Source: Nannochloropsis oceanica
Taxonomy: Eukaryota > Sar > Eustigmatophyceae > Eustigmatales > Monodopsidaceae
Length of the DNA stretch: 64,000 nucleotides
Direction: 5' to 3'
Assembly (NCBI GenBank): GCA_004519485.1
Contig: CP038126.1
Span: 186,001-250,000 of the forward strand
Shown: positions 32,574-47,245 of the stretch, piece after piece
How the letters are laid out: every line of letters begins with the position of its first letter
Numbering within the stretch: the stretch's first letter is position 1
Translations under genes and position numbers: made by a program
Notes under the pieces: generated by a model
Database searches by the model: none
Seen by the model: the letters and a program-made list of their open reading frames with translations, nothing else
What the model was told of the DNA's origin: nothing

Positions 32574-34054
32574 ATGTCTGCCGCCAATCTTCCTAAAAAA
32601 GCAAGCATTGAAACCATCCTTGCTCAAGCAGGGATCCGCTACCAGGAGATTACTAGCATCTCCTCCCGCGATATAATTCCGCCCCTCCACCTCTCGACTA
32701 CCTTTGAACGCGACATCGACGGAACCTACTCTAATGGATTTGTCTATTCGCGGCATGACCATCCCACGCGGGCTTTGTTGGAGAAAGGTGGGTCAAATGC
32801 AGAGAGAAGAAAGATACATTTCTCTAACCCTTCCCTCCCTCCCTCCCTCCCTCTTTTCTTCCTTCCAGTCATGACAGACATTGAAGAAGGTGCCGAGTGG
32901 TCCGCTGCCTTTGCTAGCGGGATGCAAGCAGCCACTGTGCTCCTTCAAGCTTTTGGCGCGAATGCCTATTTGATTCTACCGAATGACCTTTACCAAGGTA
33001 TCCGTATCCTCGTGCGGTCGACTTTTGAAGAGTGGGGGTTAAGGAATGAGTGTGTAGATATGACAGACCTAGGAGCAGTAAAAGAGATAATGGACCGAGT
33101 ATTCGCTGATGCAGGAACAAGCAGGGTCTTGGTGTGGATGGAGAGTCCCTCCAATCCTCTCTTGAAGGTAGGCAAGGAGGGAGGGAAGAAGGAAGGAAGA
33201 GGAAGTGAGGGCGGAAATAAAATAGACGAAAGGCAGCCATGCGTCATTTTCTCCTTCTCCTTCTCCCTCATTCCTTTCTTCAGGTCACTGATGTCCGGGC
33301 AATTGTGGCCCTTGCAAGGCATTATAGCAAGAAGCACGGGAAAGATTTTTTGTCCATCCTTGACACCACCTGGCACTCGCCCTTCCTCCTTCAAGCCCTC
33401 CTTCCCCTCGGTATCGACATCACGTACGGAAGTGCCACCAAATTCCTCGGCGGTCATTCCGACCTCCTGGCCGGTGTTATTACGGGTCGAAAACGCAAGG
33501 CCTTAGTGAGCGGAGGGGGCGGAATGGTGGATCTAGAGATACCTGTACGTCACTTGCAACAAACCATGGGAGGGGGGCTCGCGCCGTTCGATTGCTGGTT
33601 GCTTCTGAGGGGGCTGAAGACCCTTCCTTGTCGAATGCGGACACATTGCGAGAACGCACAGAAATTGAGTCGATTTTTTGAGACTCACCCGCGAATCAGC
33701 GTCGTACATTTCCCGGGGTTGGAGTCTCACCCCGGTCATGGGTTGCACAGAGCGATGATGAGGAAGGAAGGGATGGATGGGAGCATGCTCTCGATACAGA
33801 TGAAAGGTGAAGAGGGCGGGACGGAGGACGAGACAGCAGTGGAAGAAGAAGTGTTTAAGGTATTGGCCAGGCTGAAGATCTTTCGGAGGGCGACCTCGTT
33901 GGGAGCCACGGAGAGTTTGTGTGAGCATAGAAGGAGCGTGGAGGGGCCTTTGAGTCAAACGCCGCGGAACTTGGTTAGGATTAGTGTGGGATTGGAGGGG
34001 TATGAAGACTTGGAGGAGGACTGGCGACAGGCGTTGAGTGAAGAAGGGAGTTGA
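32574..34054 (+). CDS. Cys/Met metabolism PLP-dependent enzyme (cystathionine gamma-synthase/lyase family)
   Basis: Exons 32574-32787, 32869-33167 and 33284-34054 join in phase (427 aa). Fold-type I PLP enzyme of transsulfuration: IPPLHLSTTFERD, VYSRHDHPTRALLEK, AAFASGMQAATVLL, VWMESPSNPLLKV, then ILDTTWHSPF with the cofactor-binding Asp and ITYGSATKFLGGHSD with the Schiff-base Lys near residue 224. TSLGATESLCEHRRSVEG and RISVGLE close the domain. Family members form or cleave cystathionine or act on O-acetylhomoserine; the exact reaction is not fixed by these motifs. The ATG has a strong context (CCACCATGT) and no targeting signal is visible, so a cytosolic enzyme is likely. Confidence 0.88.
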
Positions 34055-34368
34055 AGAGGAAGAAAAGGAGGAGGAGGAGGTGGAGGTGGAGTGATTCGAA
34101 GGGGGGGGAGGCTGGACTGCTTGTTAAAAGGGGGGGGGGGGATAACTGTAAAAAAGGGCAAGGAGTGAAGGAAAAATAGATAACCTAAGTGTATGGTATC
34201 TCCCCTTCTTTTCCTTCCTCTTTTTCTCCTCTTTCTCTTTCATTTCTTTGTCGATATTGATGTTGTTGTTATTGTTCTTGTCATCGTAGTGTTGTCGTTG
34301 AGGCCTGTTCATGGTATCTTGCACAGTGATTCTTTCTTTCCGTTTCACTTTTTTCGAAATCCTCATTT
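34055..34368. other. Tail-to-tail intergenic region
   Basis: 314 bases between two stop codons, with G runs (34100-34140) and CT-rich stretches. No gene seen. Confidence 0.5.
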
Positions 34369-36018
34369 TTAAGTTCGTCGTTTCTTGTGCGTCCGATCAT
34401 CATCTCTCCACCCTCGATAGTCAGATCCTCCTCCCCCTCTCCCTCTTCTTTCCCCTTCTCCTCCTTCTCCTCCTCCTCCTCCTCCTCCTCCTCCTCCTCC
34501 TCCTCCTTCTCCAACTCGCCAACCACCGCCACCATGCAAAGGCTTACGATCTTGCTCTCTATCTCTATCATCACCACCATTATTGCCGTCCCTCCTCTTC
34601 CACCCGCTGTTGCCTCCTCCCCCTCCTCCTCCCCCTCCTCTTCTCCCTCCTCCTGAGGACGGCCCGCCTTCGAAAACCGTGTCGGTCCAATGTCCATTCG
34701 CCATCACATCCACCATCACCTTCGTCACCCTCCCTCCTTCCCTTCCTCCCTCCCTTTCTATTTCCATCTCCTCTCTCCTCAACACTGCATATTTCAAATC
34801 CTTTAAACCGTTCGTATTCCAGGTCTCATCATGCTCGGCGAGTACCTCCCACTTGACGTTACATTTCCACTCCCTATTACTCCGCAAGACCGCCAGCTTC
34901 TCCTCCAAACTTACCCCCTCCATGTCCTCCATCCCTCCTTCCTCCTCCTTCTTCGTCGGTTTCCGTACTTGCAATCCTGCCTCATCCACTCTCTTTCGCA
35001 TCTCGTCATCTTCCCCTCCCCATCCCCAAAACGTATTCGGAAAGCCATTAATCCTTATGAAATCCTGGGAATTAAATGCCACAGCCCCACCAAAATATTT
35101 GGGGTTGCCACTGTACCTCTTCCAAGCTCTTGCAATATGCACAGGGAGGGAAGGTCGTGTCAAATAAAGAGGAATCAGGGACGAGCGGGGCAATAAATCG
35201 ACATCATGGAAAACGAAAACCGAAGCCGCTAGAGAGTCTTCTCTCTCGCCTTCCCTAGTACCATCCTCCTCATCTTCCTCCTTCTCATTATTCTCAATCT
35301 CATTTTCGTATGCTGCCTCTTTTGAGTCCTTAAAGGCGATGTCAAAGCCGATGTTAAGGAGCTTCCCACGGTTGAACTTACGGTCGTCGTTGCTTTGCTC
35401 GATGATGTAGATGTGGTAAGACGGCAGGATTGATGCTCCTCCTCCTCCATCTCCTCCGACTACTTTCCTTCTTTTCTCCTCGACCCCTTTTTCGTTACGT
35501 TCTTCGCCTTCACATTCTCCTTTTATGTGAGCGGTAAGCAAGCGGGGTAGCTCCGTCAGAAAACGTTGTAAGTGCTTCGCGCGTTGCTGCTCTGGGTGTA
35601 GGTCACGATAAGGGACGATAATAAAAGCCTTCCCACCTCTTTTCCCCCCTCTTTCATTCGATGAAGGGATGGCGGCGGTACTGGCAGCAGCACCAGCACC
35701 AGCAACAGCAGCAGCAGGGGTAGTTGTCGTTGGGCTGCTGGCTGCTTTGGGGGGGGGAGCGTTTGCGCTTTGTGCTTGCCGCGCGACGACGTCGCCATTA
35801 GCATTGTTGCTACCACTGTTGGTGTTGGCACCGCTATTACTGCTCTTCTTGTCATTTGTGCTGCTCGTGCTGCCAGTGAGTGCATAGGTCGCTTGTGCTG
35901 GTGCCGGTGCCGATGCTCCTTCCCTTGGTGTCTCGGCCATCTCCAAATTTGCCATGACGGCCGCAGACTCCATTGCTACTGCCGCAGGTGAATTTGTTCC
36001 ATCTTTTAATTTCTGCAT
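34369..36018 (-). CDS. Beta-1,4-galactosyltransferase-like (GT7) protein
   Basis: One exon, 549 aa from ATG 36018. After a 130-residue low-complexity leader come the GT7 marks: AFIIVPYRDLHPEQQ, FNRGKLLNIGFDIA, VFVFHDVDLLP (the DVD metal and UDP-sugar site), KYFGGAVAFNSQDFIRINGF, FWGWGGEDDEMRKRV and the late AEHDETWNTNGL. This is the arrangement in B4GALT-type enzymes, nearest to the B4GALT7 xylosylprotein branch in animals. No transmembrane helix is evident near the N terminus, unusual for a Golgi type II enzyme, so the start or an upstream exon may be missing. The last 120 residues are Gly- and Arg-rich and belong to no family. Acidic and Lys-rich insertions interrupt the domain. Confidence 0.8.
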   Translation of the reverse strand: MQKLKDGTNSPAAVAMESAAVMANLEMAETPREGASAPAPAQATYALTGSTSSTNDKKSSNSGANTNSGSNNANGDVVARQAQSANAPPPKAASSPTTTTPAAAVAGAGAAASTAAIPSSNERGGKRGGKAFIIVPYRDLHPEQQRAKHLQRFLTELPRLLTAHIKGECEGEERNEKGVEEKRRKVVGGDGGGGASILPSYHIYIIEQSNDDRKFNRGKLLNIGFDIAFKDSKEAAYENEIENNEKEEDEEDGTREGEREDSLAASVFVFHDVDLLPRSSLIPLYLTRPSLPVHIARAWKRYSGNPKYFGGAVAFNSQDFIRINGFPNTFWGWGGEDDEMRKRVDEAGLQVRKPTKKEEEGGMEDMEGVSLEEKLAVLRSNREWKCNVKWEVLAEHDETWNTNGLKDLKYAVLRREEMEIEREGGREGGRVTKVMVDVMANGHWTDTVFEGGPSSGGGRRGGGGGGGGGNSGWKRRDGNNGGDDRDREQDRKPLHGGGGWRVGEGGGGGGGGGGGGGEGGEGERRGRGGGGSDYRGWRDDDRTHKKRRT

Positions 36019-36365
36019 ATCCCTGGTCTGGGTATATGTGCATGTATTCAGGGCGGAAATGATGATTTAAATGAACTGGGCGATAGCAACGTCCGCATCA
36101 TTAAATTCCTCCACCATGCCCTCCGCATTTCTTCCTACTCACATAATCACGCCCCACCAAACCCTATATCTGCTCACAGGCCTCTGGTAACTCTTACTTC
36201 TCCTCGTGCTGCAGCGCTCAAGCGATTCCCACGTCTAGGGCAAAGACCAAGCCACCCTCGACAACCTCCCCAGTATCACAACCATCAACCAACGGACGAC
36301 GGCTCTCCGCCTTGCTCGCTCCTCTCCACGCTCATCCCACCATTACCACTTCAAGCGTCAACACC
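36019..36365. promoter_or_regulatory. Divergent intergenic region, candidate shared promoter
   Basis: 347 bases between the GT7-like (-) and TRM11 (+) start codons. No motif stands out; the assignment rests on the arrangement alone. Confidence 0.3.
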
Positions 36366-37736
36366 ATGCCTCTATATCTTGTTACCTTTGTATACCGCCT
36401 ACTCGAATTTCGCTATGCTGAATTTGACATCATTTTAGACTTGCTTGGTCTTGACCCTACACTTGTCTACGCCCCATCCCCTCCGGAAACCAAAGAGCAA
36501 AACCACTCCCATCTAATTGTCGATCTCCCCTCCGAGGTCATCGCCGCCGAGATTCAACGTCGTGCCATCTTAATTGAATGTATTTTGGAGCTATGGGGCC
36601 ACGGGAAGGATGCTGACGAACTTGACGCGAACCTTGCTGCCCTCCCTCCGGCCTTTTCCGCCCCCTACATGCACCCCGACATGACCTGGTCTCTCCTCGT
36701 GAATGGCTCCGGCAAAACTCTCACGATGGCAGAACAAGACTTAGCGCGTTTCCGTGTTCTACAACGCGTGCCTTTTCCCGGTCCTATTAAGCTCAAGAAT
36801 CCGCAGCAGACGTTTTGGTTGCTTGACCACGGCGCCGATAACCTAGACCCCACCCCCGACCACATGTATCTAGGGCGCGCCATCGCTTCTCGACAGGCTC
36901 GTGGGCGGGAGTGGGTCGGAAAAGGGGACTTGAAACGAAGGACTTATCTTGGACCGACGTCGTTGGATAATGAAATGGCGTTGCTGATGGCGAGTTTCGC
37001 GCATGTCCAACAGGGGTCAATGGTCCTCGATCCCTTCGTTGGGACTGGATCGATTTTGGTGGCGTGCACGCAATTTGGTGGGTTTTGTGTAGGAACAGAC
37101 ATTGATATTCGGATATTGCGTGGCAAGAAAGATGGGAAGAATCCCGCATCTAACTTTGCTCAGTACGGGTTGAGGCAACCCGAGTTGATCCGGAGTGATA
37201 ATTCTTTGTTTTCGGGGCATTTTCGCTCGCTCTCACTCTATGATGCCATTGTCTGTGATCCCCCTTATGGCATCCGAGCCGGTGCACGTCAGTCTGGCAG
37301 TCGGCGGGAGGTCGTAGCGCCTGTCCCTGAGCATATGCGCGCCGACCACATCCCACAAACAAGGCCTTATGCAACGAAAGCAGTGATGAATGATTTGCTG
37401 AAGGTGGCAGCTCACGCGCTGAAAGTAGGCGGTAGGTTAGTCTATCTATTGCCTGTGGATATCAACCCGGAGGCAGGGCCAGAAGAGGGTGTGTTACCGA
37501 CACACAGGTGTTTGGACTTGGTTTGTGTGAGGGACCAGAAGCTCAATAGCAAGTTGATTAGGAAGATGGTGGTGATGCGTAAGAGGAGAGATCCGAAGGA
37601 AGCAGTGGAAGAGGAAATGATGGAAGAGAAGAATGAGGTGAAGCATGGGGAGGAGAACGCAGAAGAAGGAGGAAAGAGAGAGGAAGAGGAGATTGAGGCA
37701 GGGCCGGAGATGAAGAGACCGCATTTAGTGATGTAA
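36366..37736 (+). CDS. TRM11: tRNA (guanine10-N2)-methyltransferase TRM11
   Basis: Single exon, 456 aa. It uses SAM to methylate G10 of tRNAs, with TRM112 as activator in yeast and animals. The N-terminal part (LEFRYAEFDIILDLLGL, then ILIECILELWGHGKDADEL) is the THUMP-containing region of the family. The Rossmann domain carries RTYLGPTSLDNEMALLMAS, VLDPFVGTGSILVA (SAM-binding loop), GTDIDIRIL and the catalytic VCDPPYGIRAG. Length is close to the human protein (463 aa) plus an acidic tail (EEEMMEEKNEVKHGEEN) special to this lineage. The ATG at 36366 (ACACCATGC) places MPLYLVTF where homologues begin. Confidence 0.95.
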   Translation: MPLYLVTFVYRLLEFRYAEFDIILDLLGLDPTLVYAPSPPETKEQNHSHLIVDLPSEVIAAEIQRRAILIECILELWGHGKDADELDANLAALPPAFSAPYMHPDMTWSLLVNGSGKTLTMAEQDLARFRVLQRVPFPGPIKLKNPQQTFWLLDHGADNLDPTPDHMYLGRAIASRQARGREWVGKGDLKRRTYLGPTSLDNEMALLMASFAHVQQGSMVLDPFVGTGSILVACTQFGGFCVGTDIDIRILRGKKDGKNPASNFAQYGLRQPELIRSDNSLFSGHFRSLSLYDAIVCDPPYGIRAGARQSGSRREVVAPVPEHMRADHIPQTRPYATKAVMNDLLKVAAHALKVGGRLVYLLPVDINPEAGPEEGVLPTHRCLDLVCVRDQKLNSKLIRKMVVMRKRRDPKEAVEEEMMEEKNEVKHGEENAEEGGKREEEEIEAGPEMKRPHLVM

Positions 37737-38002
37737 ATAATTAGGGAAAAGAAAAAACTGACAAAAGTATTGATAGAATCGACTGAGAGGAGAAGCAGTG
37801 CAGGAGTAGCGCTTTATTATCAAAATTACTGACAGTATACGTTGCATTTTTTTTTTGTTGAGGCGGTGGGTAGCAACAACAGACCTACACGTCAACACGT
37901 ACAAATGCTCTTCTGTTCAATTTACATACGCCGATGCCTCTTCTCTACATTTGTGCACTGTGTACAGCTATTAACATAATTGTTTGTTCCTAAGTATGCG
38001 CT

Positions 38003-42194
<4,192 letters not shown>

Positions 42195-42637
42195 CCTTGG
42201 CTTGATTGCTGCTCCCCCCCCGCGGTGCACCGCCTTCTGGCGTCGCGAGGAAAATGTGCCAGATGTCTAGCGAGCTCTGTGTTTGGTTGTGGTGTGCTGT
42301 ATGAGTGTTGTGATTGTGATTAGTCAAGGTTCCTGTCGGAGGGGGAGGCAAGCAAGCAGCGTAAAGAATCGCTGGTGACGTCACCATGCGTGCATCATCC
42401 CACAACCCGCCTCAGAAGCCACACACCAATCACACACCCTTTACACACACAGACAGGACACGCAGGTCCAGCAGATCATCCTCAACGTTGTCGGTCGTCG
42501 TCACGCGCCCCCTTTTCGTTTCCTCTCTGTCTGCGAGTCCCAGCAACGATAGAACAAGCACAAGTCAAGGGACATCTCCGCCCATTTCCATCCTTGACAC
42601 ACAACAACCTTAGCGGCCAGAGTGATCGGTAACAAGC
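42195..42637. promoter_or_regulatory. Divergent intergenic region, candidate shared promoter
   Basis: 443 bases between the ERCC6L2-like (-) and Rolling-stone-like (+) starts. CA-rich around 42400-42460; no coding segment recognised. Confidence 0.3.
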
Positions 42638-43737
42638 ATGGGCTTCTTTACGGACGCAATAGAAGACATTGTACAGGAGCCGTGGCTCATCCCAAGCCAC
42701 CCCCGCAGGGAGGACTTCCTCTACTTCCGAGGGAGCAGCAAAAAGTCGATTTCTACGTATCGCTGCGTGATTGCCTCGTACTGGACGTTTTGGGTCTTAC
42801 TTAGCATTTTGGGATCAGGTATGTCTTGATGGAGAGATTGTGTGTATGGGTATGGAGCTTGGGTGGCCAAGGTACGACTGAAGAGGCAGTACCTGCGTGT
42901 GCATGACGGCAGGACTGACATGTAAGGCCTTCGCTTTGTCTGTCTCAGCTGCTTTGAACATGATGGACAACCTTTATACATAAACTTTCCACGTCGGATC
43001 TTTTTGGCCCACTGATGCAAGCTCTCTCCCTTCCTTCCTCACACCCTCCATCCCTTCCAGTGGGCGTCCCCATTCCTGCTCCCCTCTTCGGTGTGATGGA
43101 TAACGATATGGACATCAAATGGCTCATCTTCCTTACCAACTGGTCTATGCTCCTCCTCGGCACTTACCTCTGGACCGCCTATGCCGCTTCTCGCTCCCTC
43201 CCGCCCTCCATCCCTCCCACCCCTCCCTCCTCACCCTCCCACCATCGTCGCCGGCTTTACCAGACTGTGTGGGTGTTGCGGAATTGTACGGCTGTTGCGG
43301 CCCTTGTGGTGTCTCTTCTGTTCTGGACGATATTGTTTCCCGAGATAAAGAAAACGAGCTGGGTGGACGTGCATTGTCACGCCATAAATAGCGTGATTGT
43401 TCTCCTGGATTTGACCGTGACTCATGTGCCGTACTATTTTAAGCATGGGTGGATGGGTCTCACGTACCTTGTCACCTACCTCTTATTTTCCATCGTGTAC
43501 TGGCTTAGCGGGGGGACTGATCCCGAGGGCGATCATTACATCTATCCACCTTTGAATTACAAGCACCCGGGTGAGGCCGCCGGCCTGGTGGTGGTAGTGG
43601 TGGTGGTGGTTGTCCCTGCCGTTCACACCATGTTGTACGTTTACAACCGTTGGTTGCGTCGAACCGAATACTGGCATGGCCCACAAGTAGGGAGTAGAAT
43701 CACAGTGCGGGACCGCATGCCACTCCTGCCGAACTAA
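42638..43737 (+). CDS. Rolling-stone-like multi-pass membrane protein
   Basis: Exons 42638-42818 and 43061-43737 join in phase 1 (285 aa). About six or seven hydrophobic helices, for example CVIASYWTFWVLLSILGS, IKWLIFLTNWSMLLLGTYLW, AALVVSLLFWTILFP, AINSVIVLLDLTVTHVPYYF, YLVTYLLFSIVYWLSGG and a Val-rich late helix. The strings FLTNW, NSVIVLLDL and SGGTDPEGDHYIYPPLNY match the Rolling stone family, membrane proteins named for a Drosophila myoblast fusion gene but widespread in plants and algae with unknown molecular role. The helix of ten valines near residue 245 is simple-sequence coding. Confidence 0.75.
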
Positions 43738-44012
43738 AAATAATGATCAAATGGTATAATGATGTAAATGCGTGTGGAGGTACCTAGGCATTGAAGAAGT
43801 CAACGGAAAGATTTGTCACATAGTTGATGAAATAAATGTCTCACAATGTGGTCGGGAGGGTTCAAGGCCAACCAAAGTCTGCTCTATCGAATGAAATAGA
43901 GCACTATACATATCTTAATTTGTTAACATTCGAATTTATGTACACCTCTTACTACTTGCCCTCACGCCTACTCGTCTCTCTACATGTCTCTTCCATGTTC
44001 CCTCACGAGAAT

Positions 44013-46664
44013 CTAATTAAGCCTCCTCCACTGCCCTCCAGACCCCCGTCTTGGCCTCATTACTCTCCCTTCCTCCTCCTCCACCTCCACCTTCCCCTCC
44101 TCCCTCTCCTCCTGCCCTTCCTCCTGACCTTTCTCCATTTCGTCTTGCCCCACACACGCATACACCTCAATCTGCGGATAATACTCACCCATCACCCTGT
44201 CACTCACTTCCACCAACGTCTCAGCCACATCACATATCCCTCCCTCCTTCCCTCCCTTCCCTGCCGTCTTCCCTCCCTCGTCCTCGCATACTTTTTGAAG
44301 GTAAGCGGCTGAGAAGTCTGCTTGGCCAGTGACACGGTAACGGGCGAGGATTTCACGATAGACCAGCCCGGGAAGACGAGGAGGGGTAAGGCCATGGCGA
44401 GCGAAGGGCAGAAAGTAGTAGGGGATGGAGGAGAAGGAGGAGGAAAGGAAAGAAGAGGAGGTGGAAGGGTGTTGTTGCTTGTGCTCCTGCTGCTGGCCTT
44501 GCTTGCCCTGGTCCTGAGATGAGGAGGTTGAGGAGGAGGAGGAGGAGGAGGAGAAAGAAAAGGAAGAAGAGGAAGAGGACTGCAAGAAGTAAGGAAGTCG
44601 ACCATTCCCACAACTATAGAGCACCGACTCATTTATGGCCGCAACAATTGTATACCGTCGATCCCATCCCCCTCCTCCTGCTTCCCTTCCCTCCTCCCTC
44701 CCTGCCCCCACTGCAAATTTCAAAAAGTATCTCTTCAACTCAGCGTCATAGACCGATTGGTACGTATCGCTTGGCGCCATATTTTCCACCGTGCTTACAC
44801 TTACATATCTCGCTTCATACTCCCCCACATCCGCTATTCTCGGCCCTCCCTCTTTCCCTTCCTCCCCCTCCCCCACAAAGAGGCCCGTCGGCGTTATCGG
44901 TAACCTCCCCCTGAGCACTACCACGAATTTATCGGCGTCCCCATCCCCCATCCGATGAGTTGCATCGCACCAATACAGATAATTCGAGTCCTTGTTTGTA
45001 TAAACCACATAATCGTGCACTCCCCTACTCTCCAAATGCCCATAAGGAAACATACTCGGCACCACCCGCCCTTCCTCCCGCCCTGCCCCTGCTTTCTCAA
45101 AGAGCCCACATACCTCGTCTTGGGCAGGGAGAGGAAAAAGGTATTTCTTTTCCGCTGTCCTGAATTCTTGAGCGACCCTCAACAGATCCAATTGAGAGCA
45201 GGGGGGGAGGAGCTCCCATTCTTCCCACGAAGAGGGAGGGAGGGAGGGAAGGGCGAAGGAAGAGAGGGTGGTGCTTGTCATGGTGCTCGTGAAGGAAGGG
45301 AAGGGGGATGACATGGAGGGAGAGGAGGACGGAGAAAAGGAGGAGGGCGAGGAGGAAGAAGAGAGGGATGGTGACACTGATGTTGCTGTTGCTCCTGTTG
45401 CTGTCATCACTGCTCTTGTCGGCCCTCCATCCTCCTCCCCCTCCATCCCCATGATCATATCCTCCTTCCTTCCGCCCCCCTCCCTCCCTCTCTTCTTCCT
45501 TTTCCTCTTCCCTACCACCATCCGTTCCACCACCGGCGGCTCCACAAAGCCCCAAAGCTCCCATCGATGCCTCGTCCTCACCTCTTCATTCTCCCCTCCA
45601 TCCCTCTCTCCTCGCTCGCCCTCCTCTAATACCGAAGGGTCCACACCGTACAAGCGATACAGAATAGTACTAGTACTGATGAACAAAGAAGGGTCGCGCA
45701 AGGCAGCAAGCTCGTTCGGATAGCCGTGTTTCCCGTCTGCAGTCACGTAGATCTCAAATTGTCCCAAACAATCACTGCTGCTGCTGCTGCCGCTGGTGTT
45801 GTTGATGTGAAACGAGGAGGAAAGAGTGACGAAGGGATTGATACCCCCGCTAGATTGAGGCTGGAGTTGGTAGTCCGGGAGGCTACTCAGCGGCTTGCCT
45901 GCGGAGTCGTAGCTCTGTAAGGGAGAGAGGGAAAAAAGGAGGGAGGGAGTGAGTGAATGGTGGGACGAGAAGAGACACTCCACGTGTATATACAGTCGTT
46001 CTTCTTCCTCCCCTCTTCTCACCTGAAAACTAAAGTATCGAACCAAGGGGAAAGTACCCGTTATCCGAAACACGTCGTTCCTTGTCCGGAAATGCAAGGC
46101 CTGGAGCCAATAAACCGAGTTGGTATCCAACAGCACCGGTGTGAATAGTCGCGGGTCAAATATCACTTGCCACGCACAAAAAGGGAAAGGATGCTGTCGA
46201 CTCAACAGAGCTAAATAAATTTCTTTTGCAATGTCCAGTCCGCTGAGTTTACCCACGGCTTTGGCCAAGGCGAGGGTCACCGAAGCAGTAGCTGCTCCAA
46301 GGTCGTCGTCGTTCTCCTCCTCCTCCTCCTCGTCGTCGTTGAAGAAGGTTGAGGGTCGCTTGGTTGTTGCCGACCGAAAATTGTCGGTAACCTTATTCCA
46401 GTATATATCTTTTTCTGCGGTGGCGGTGGCCTCGTCGGCTACTGTTGTTGCTGCTGCTGCTGTCGCTGCTGCTGCTGTCCGCACCAAGGGTGGAACTGAT
46501 GCTGGTGCTGGTTTGGTGGGTGCACTGGTTACGGCAGCGGCTGGCCTGAGGGAAGATGATTGCTTGGACGAGGTATGGTCGTGTGTAGCTTTGTCTGGGG
46601 GTAAAGCGGTGCTGCTCTTGTGTAGCAAGAGCCACAAGGCGAGCGAGAGGAGACGTCTGTGCAT
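44013..46664 (-). CDS. Large secretory-pathway protein of unknown function with two related modules
   Basis: Exons 46664-46023 and 45914-44013 join in phase 0 (847 aa). MHRRLLSLALWLLLHKSSTA is a convincing signal peptide, so the start is put at 46664 rather than 46796. I do not recognise a named enzyme. One module reads DVFRITGTFPLVRYFSFQ-SYD, then LSSLPDYQLQP and GGINPF, a pattern seen in bacterial secreted proteins of unknown role. A second, similar module is VVVLRGRLPITPTG, then YEARYVSVSTVEN. Both pair a G-x-[FL]-P strand with an ARY/VRY-x-S strand, suggesting an internal duplication. Conserved-looking Trp/Cys sites include LYWCDATHRMG and QHPFPFCAWQVIFDPRLF. Ser- and Glu-rich linkers separate the parts. 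The 108-base intron has no stop and is a multiple of three, so its retention would add 36 residues. Confidence 0.65.
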   Translation of the reverse strand: MHRRLLSLALWLLLHKSSTALPPDKATHDHTSSKQSSSLRPAAAVTSAPTKPAPASVPPLVRTAAAATAAAATTVADEATATAEKDIYWNKVTDNFRSATTKRPSTFFNDDEEEEEENDDDLGAATASVTLALAKAVGKLSGLDIAKEIYLALLSRQHPFPFCAWQVIFDPRLFTPVLLDTNSVYWLQALHFRTRNDVFRITGTFPLVRYFSFQVRRGEEEERLYIHVECLFSSHHSLTPSLLFSLSPLQSYDSAGKPLSSLPDYQLQPQSSGGINPFVTLSSSFHINNTSGSSSSSDCLGQFEIYVTADGKHGYPNELAALRDPSLFISTSTILYRLYGVDPSVLEEGERGERDGGENEEVRTRHRWELWGFVEPPVVERMVVGKRKRKKRGREGGGRKEDMIMGMEGEEDGGPTRAVMTATGATATSVSPSLSSSSSPSSFSPSSSPSMSSPFPSFTSTMTSTTLSSFALPSLPPSSWEEWELLPPCSQLDLLRVAQEFRTAEKKYLFPLPAQDEVCGLFEKAGAGREEGRVVPSMFPYGHLESRGVHDYVVYTNKDSNYLYWCDATHRMGDGDADKFVVVLRGRLPITPTGLFVGEGEEGKEGGPRIADVGEYEARYVSVSTVENMAPSDTYQSVYDAELKRYFLKFAVGAGREEGREAGGGGWDRRYTIVAAINESVLYSCGNGRLPYFLQSSSSSSFSFSSSSSSSSTSSSQDQGKQGQQQEHKQQHPSTSSSFLSSSFSSIPYYFLPFARHGLTPPRLPGLVYREILARYRVTGQADFSAAYLQKVCEDEGGKTAGKGGKEGGICDVAETLVEVSDRVMGEYYPQIEVYACVGQDEMEKGQEEGQEEREEGKVEVEEEEGRVMRPRRGSGGQWRRLN

Positions 46665-47245
46665 CCCCACACGCAGGAGCTGTGTTTGCTGGGAAGTGCG
46701 AGAGCAAAAGGGCGATGAAGTGAGATTCAAGGTGGGAATAGAAGGTGAGGAGCAGCAAGGCGTTTTATTGCGTCGTCGGTGCACGACTGGGTTCATTCGA
46801 GGCGAGTACGCATCCTGTACTAGTATGGGGAGGCTGGAAGGGGGAGGAATGAGAATGAAGAGAGGCGGAAGTGCGAAGCGAATAGAAAGATCAACAAGAG
46901 CAACAGTACAATATAGGAGGGATTTGTTGTTACCCTCATCTCTGCGCGACCCACATTCTTTCTTCGTTCAGTTCTAGGTAGACAGGCAATCGTGTGCCAC
47001 AACGCTGCACCAACCTCCCCACATGATCAACGGTTTTCTCCGCCCGTTGACCTCATGTCCACAATCTCTCATACCATCAATCCCGTACGCAGCATGTATG
47101 TACCCATGTACGCAGGCATAATCCCTTAGTATATTCTTCTGAGTTACTGAGGTTTGTACTTCTCTTTTGAACCTGTCCTCATGTCTCTGTACCATACGTG
47201 CTCTTTCTCTCTCTCCCTTATCCTATCGCACAGGCATTAGTTAAA
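46665..47245. other. Intergenic region between two minus-strand genes
   Basis: 581 bases between the dUTPase stop and the start of the large secretory protein gene. No gene recognised. It includes the in-frame upstream ATG at 46796 that would extend the secretory protein by 44 residues. Confidence 0.45.

Noticed and set aside
46664-46796. Upstream ATG extending the secretory protein by 44 residues
   Set aside because: It would bury a strong signal peptide behind a charged leader; the downstream ATG is preferred.
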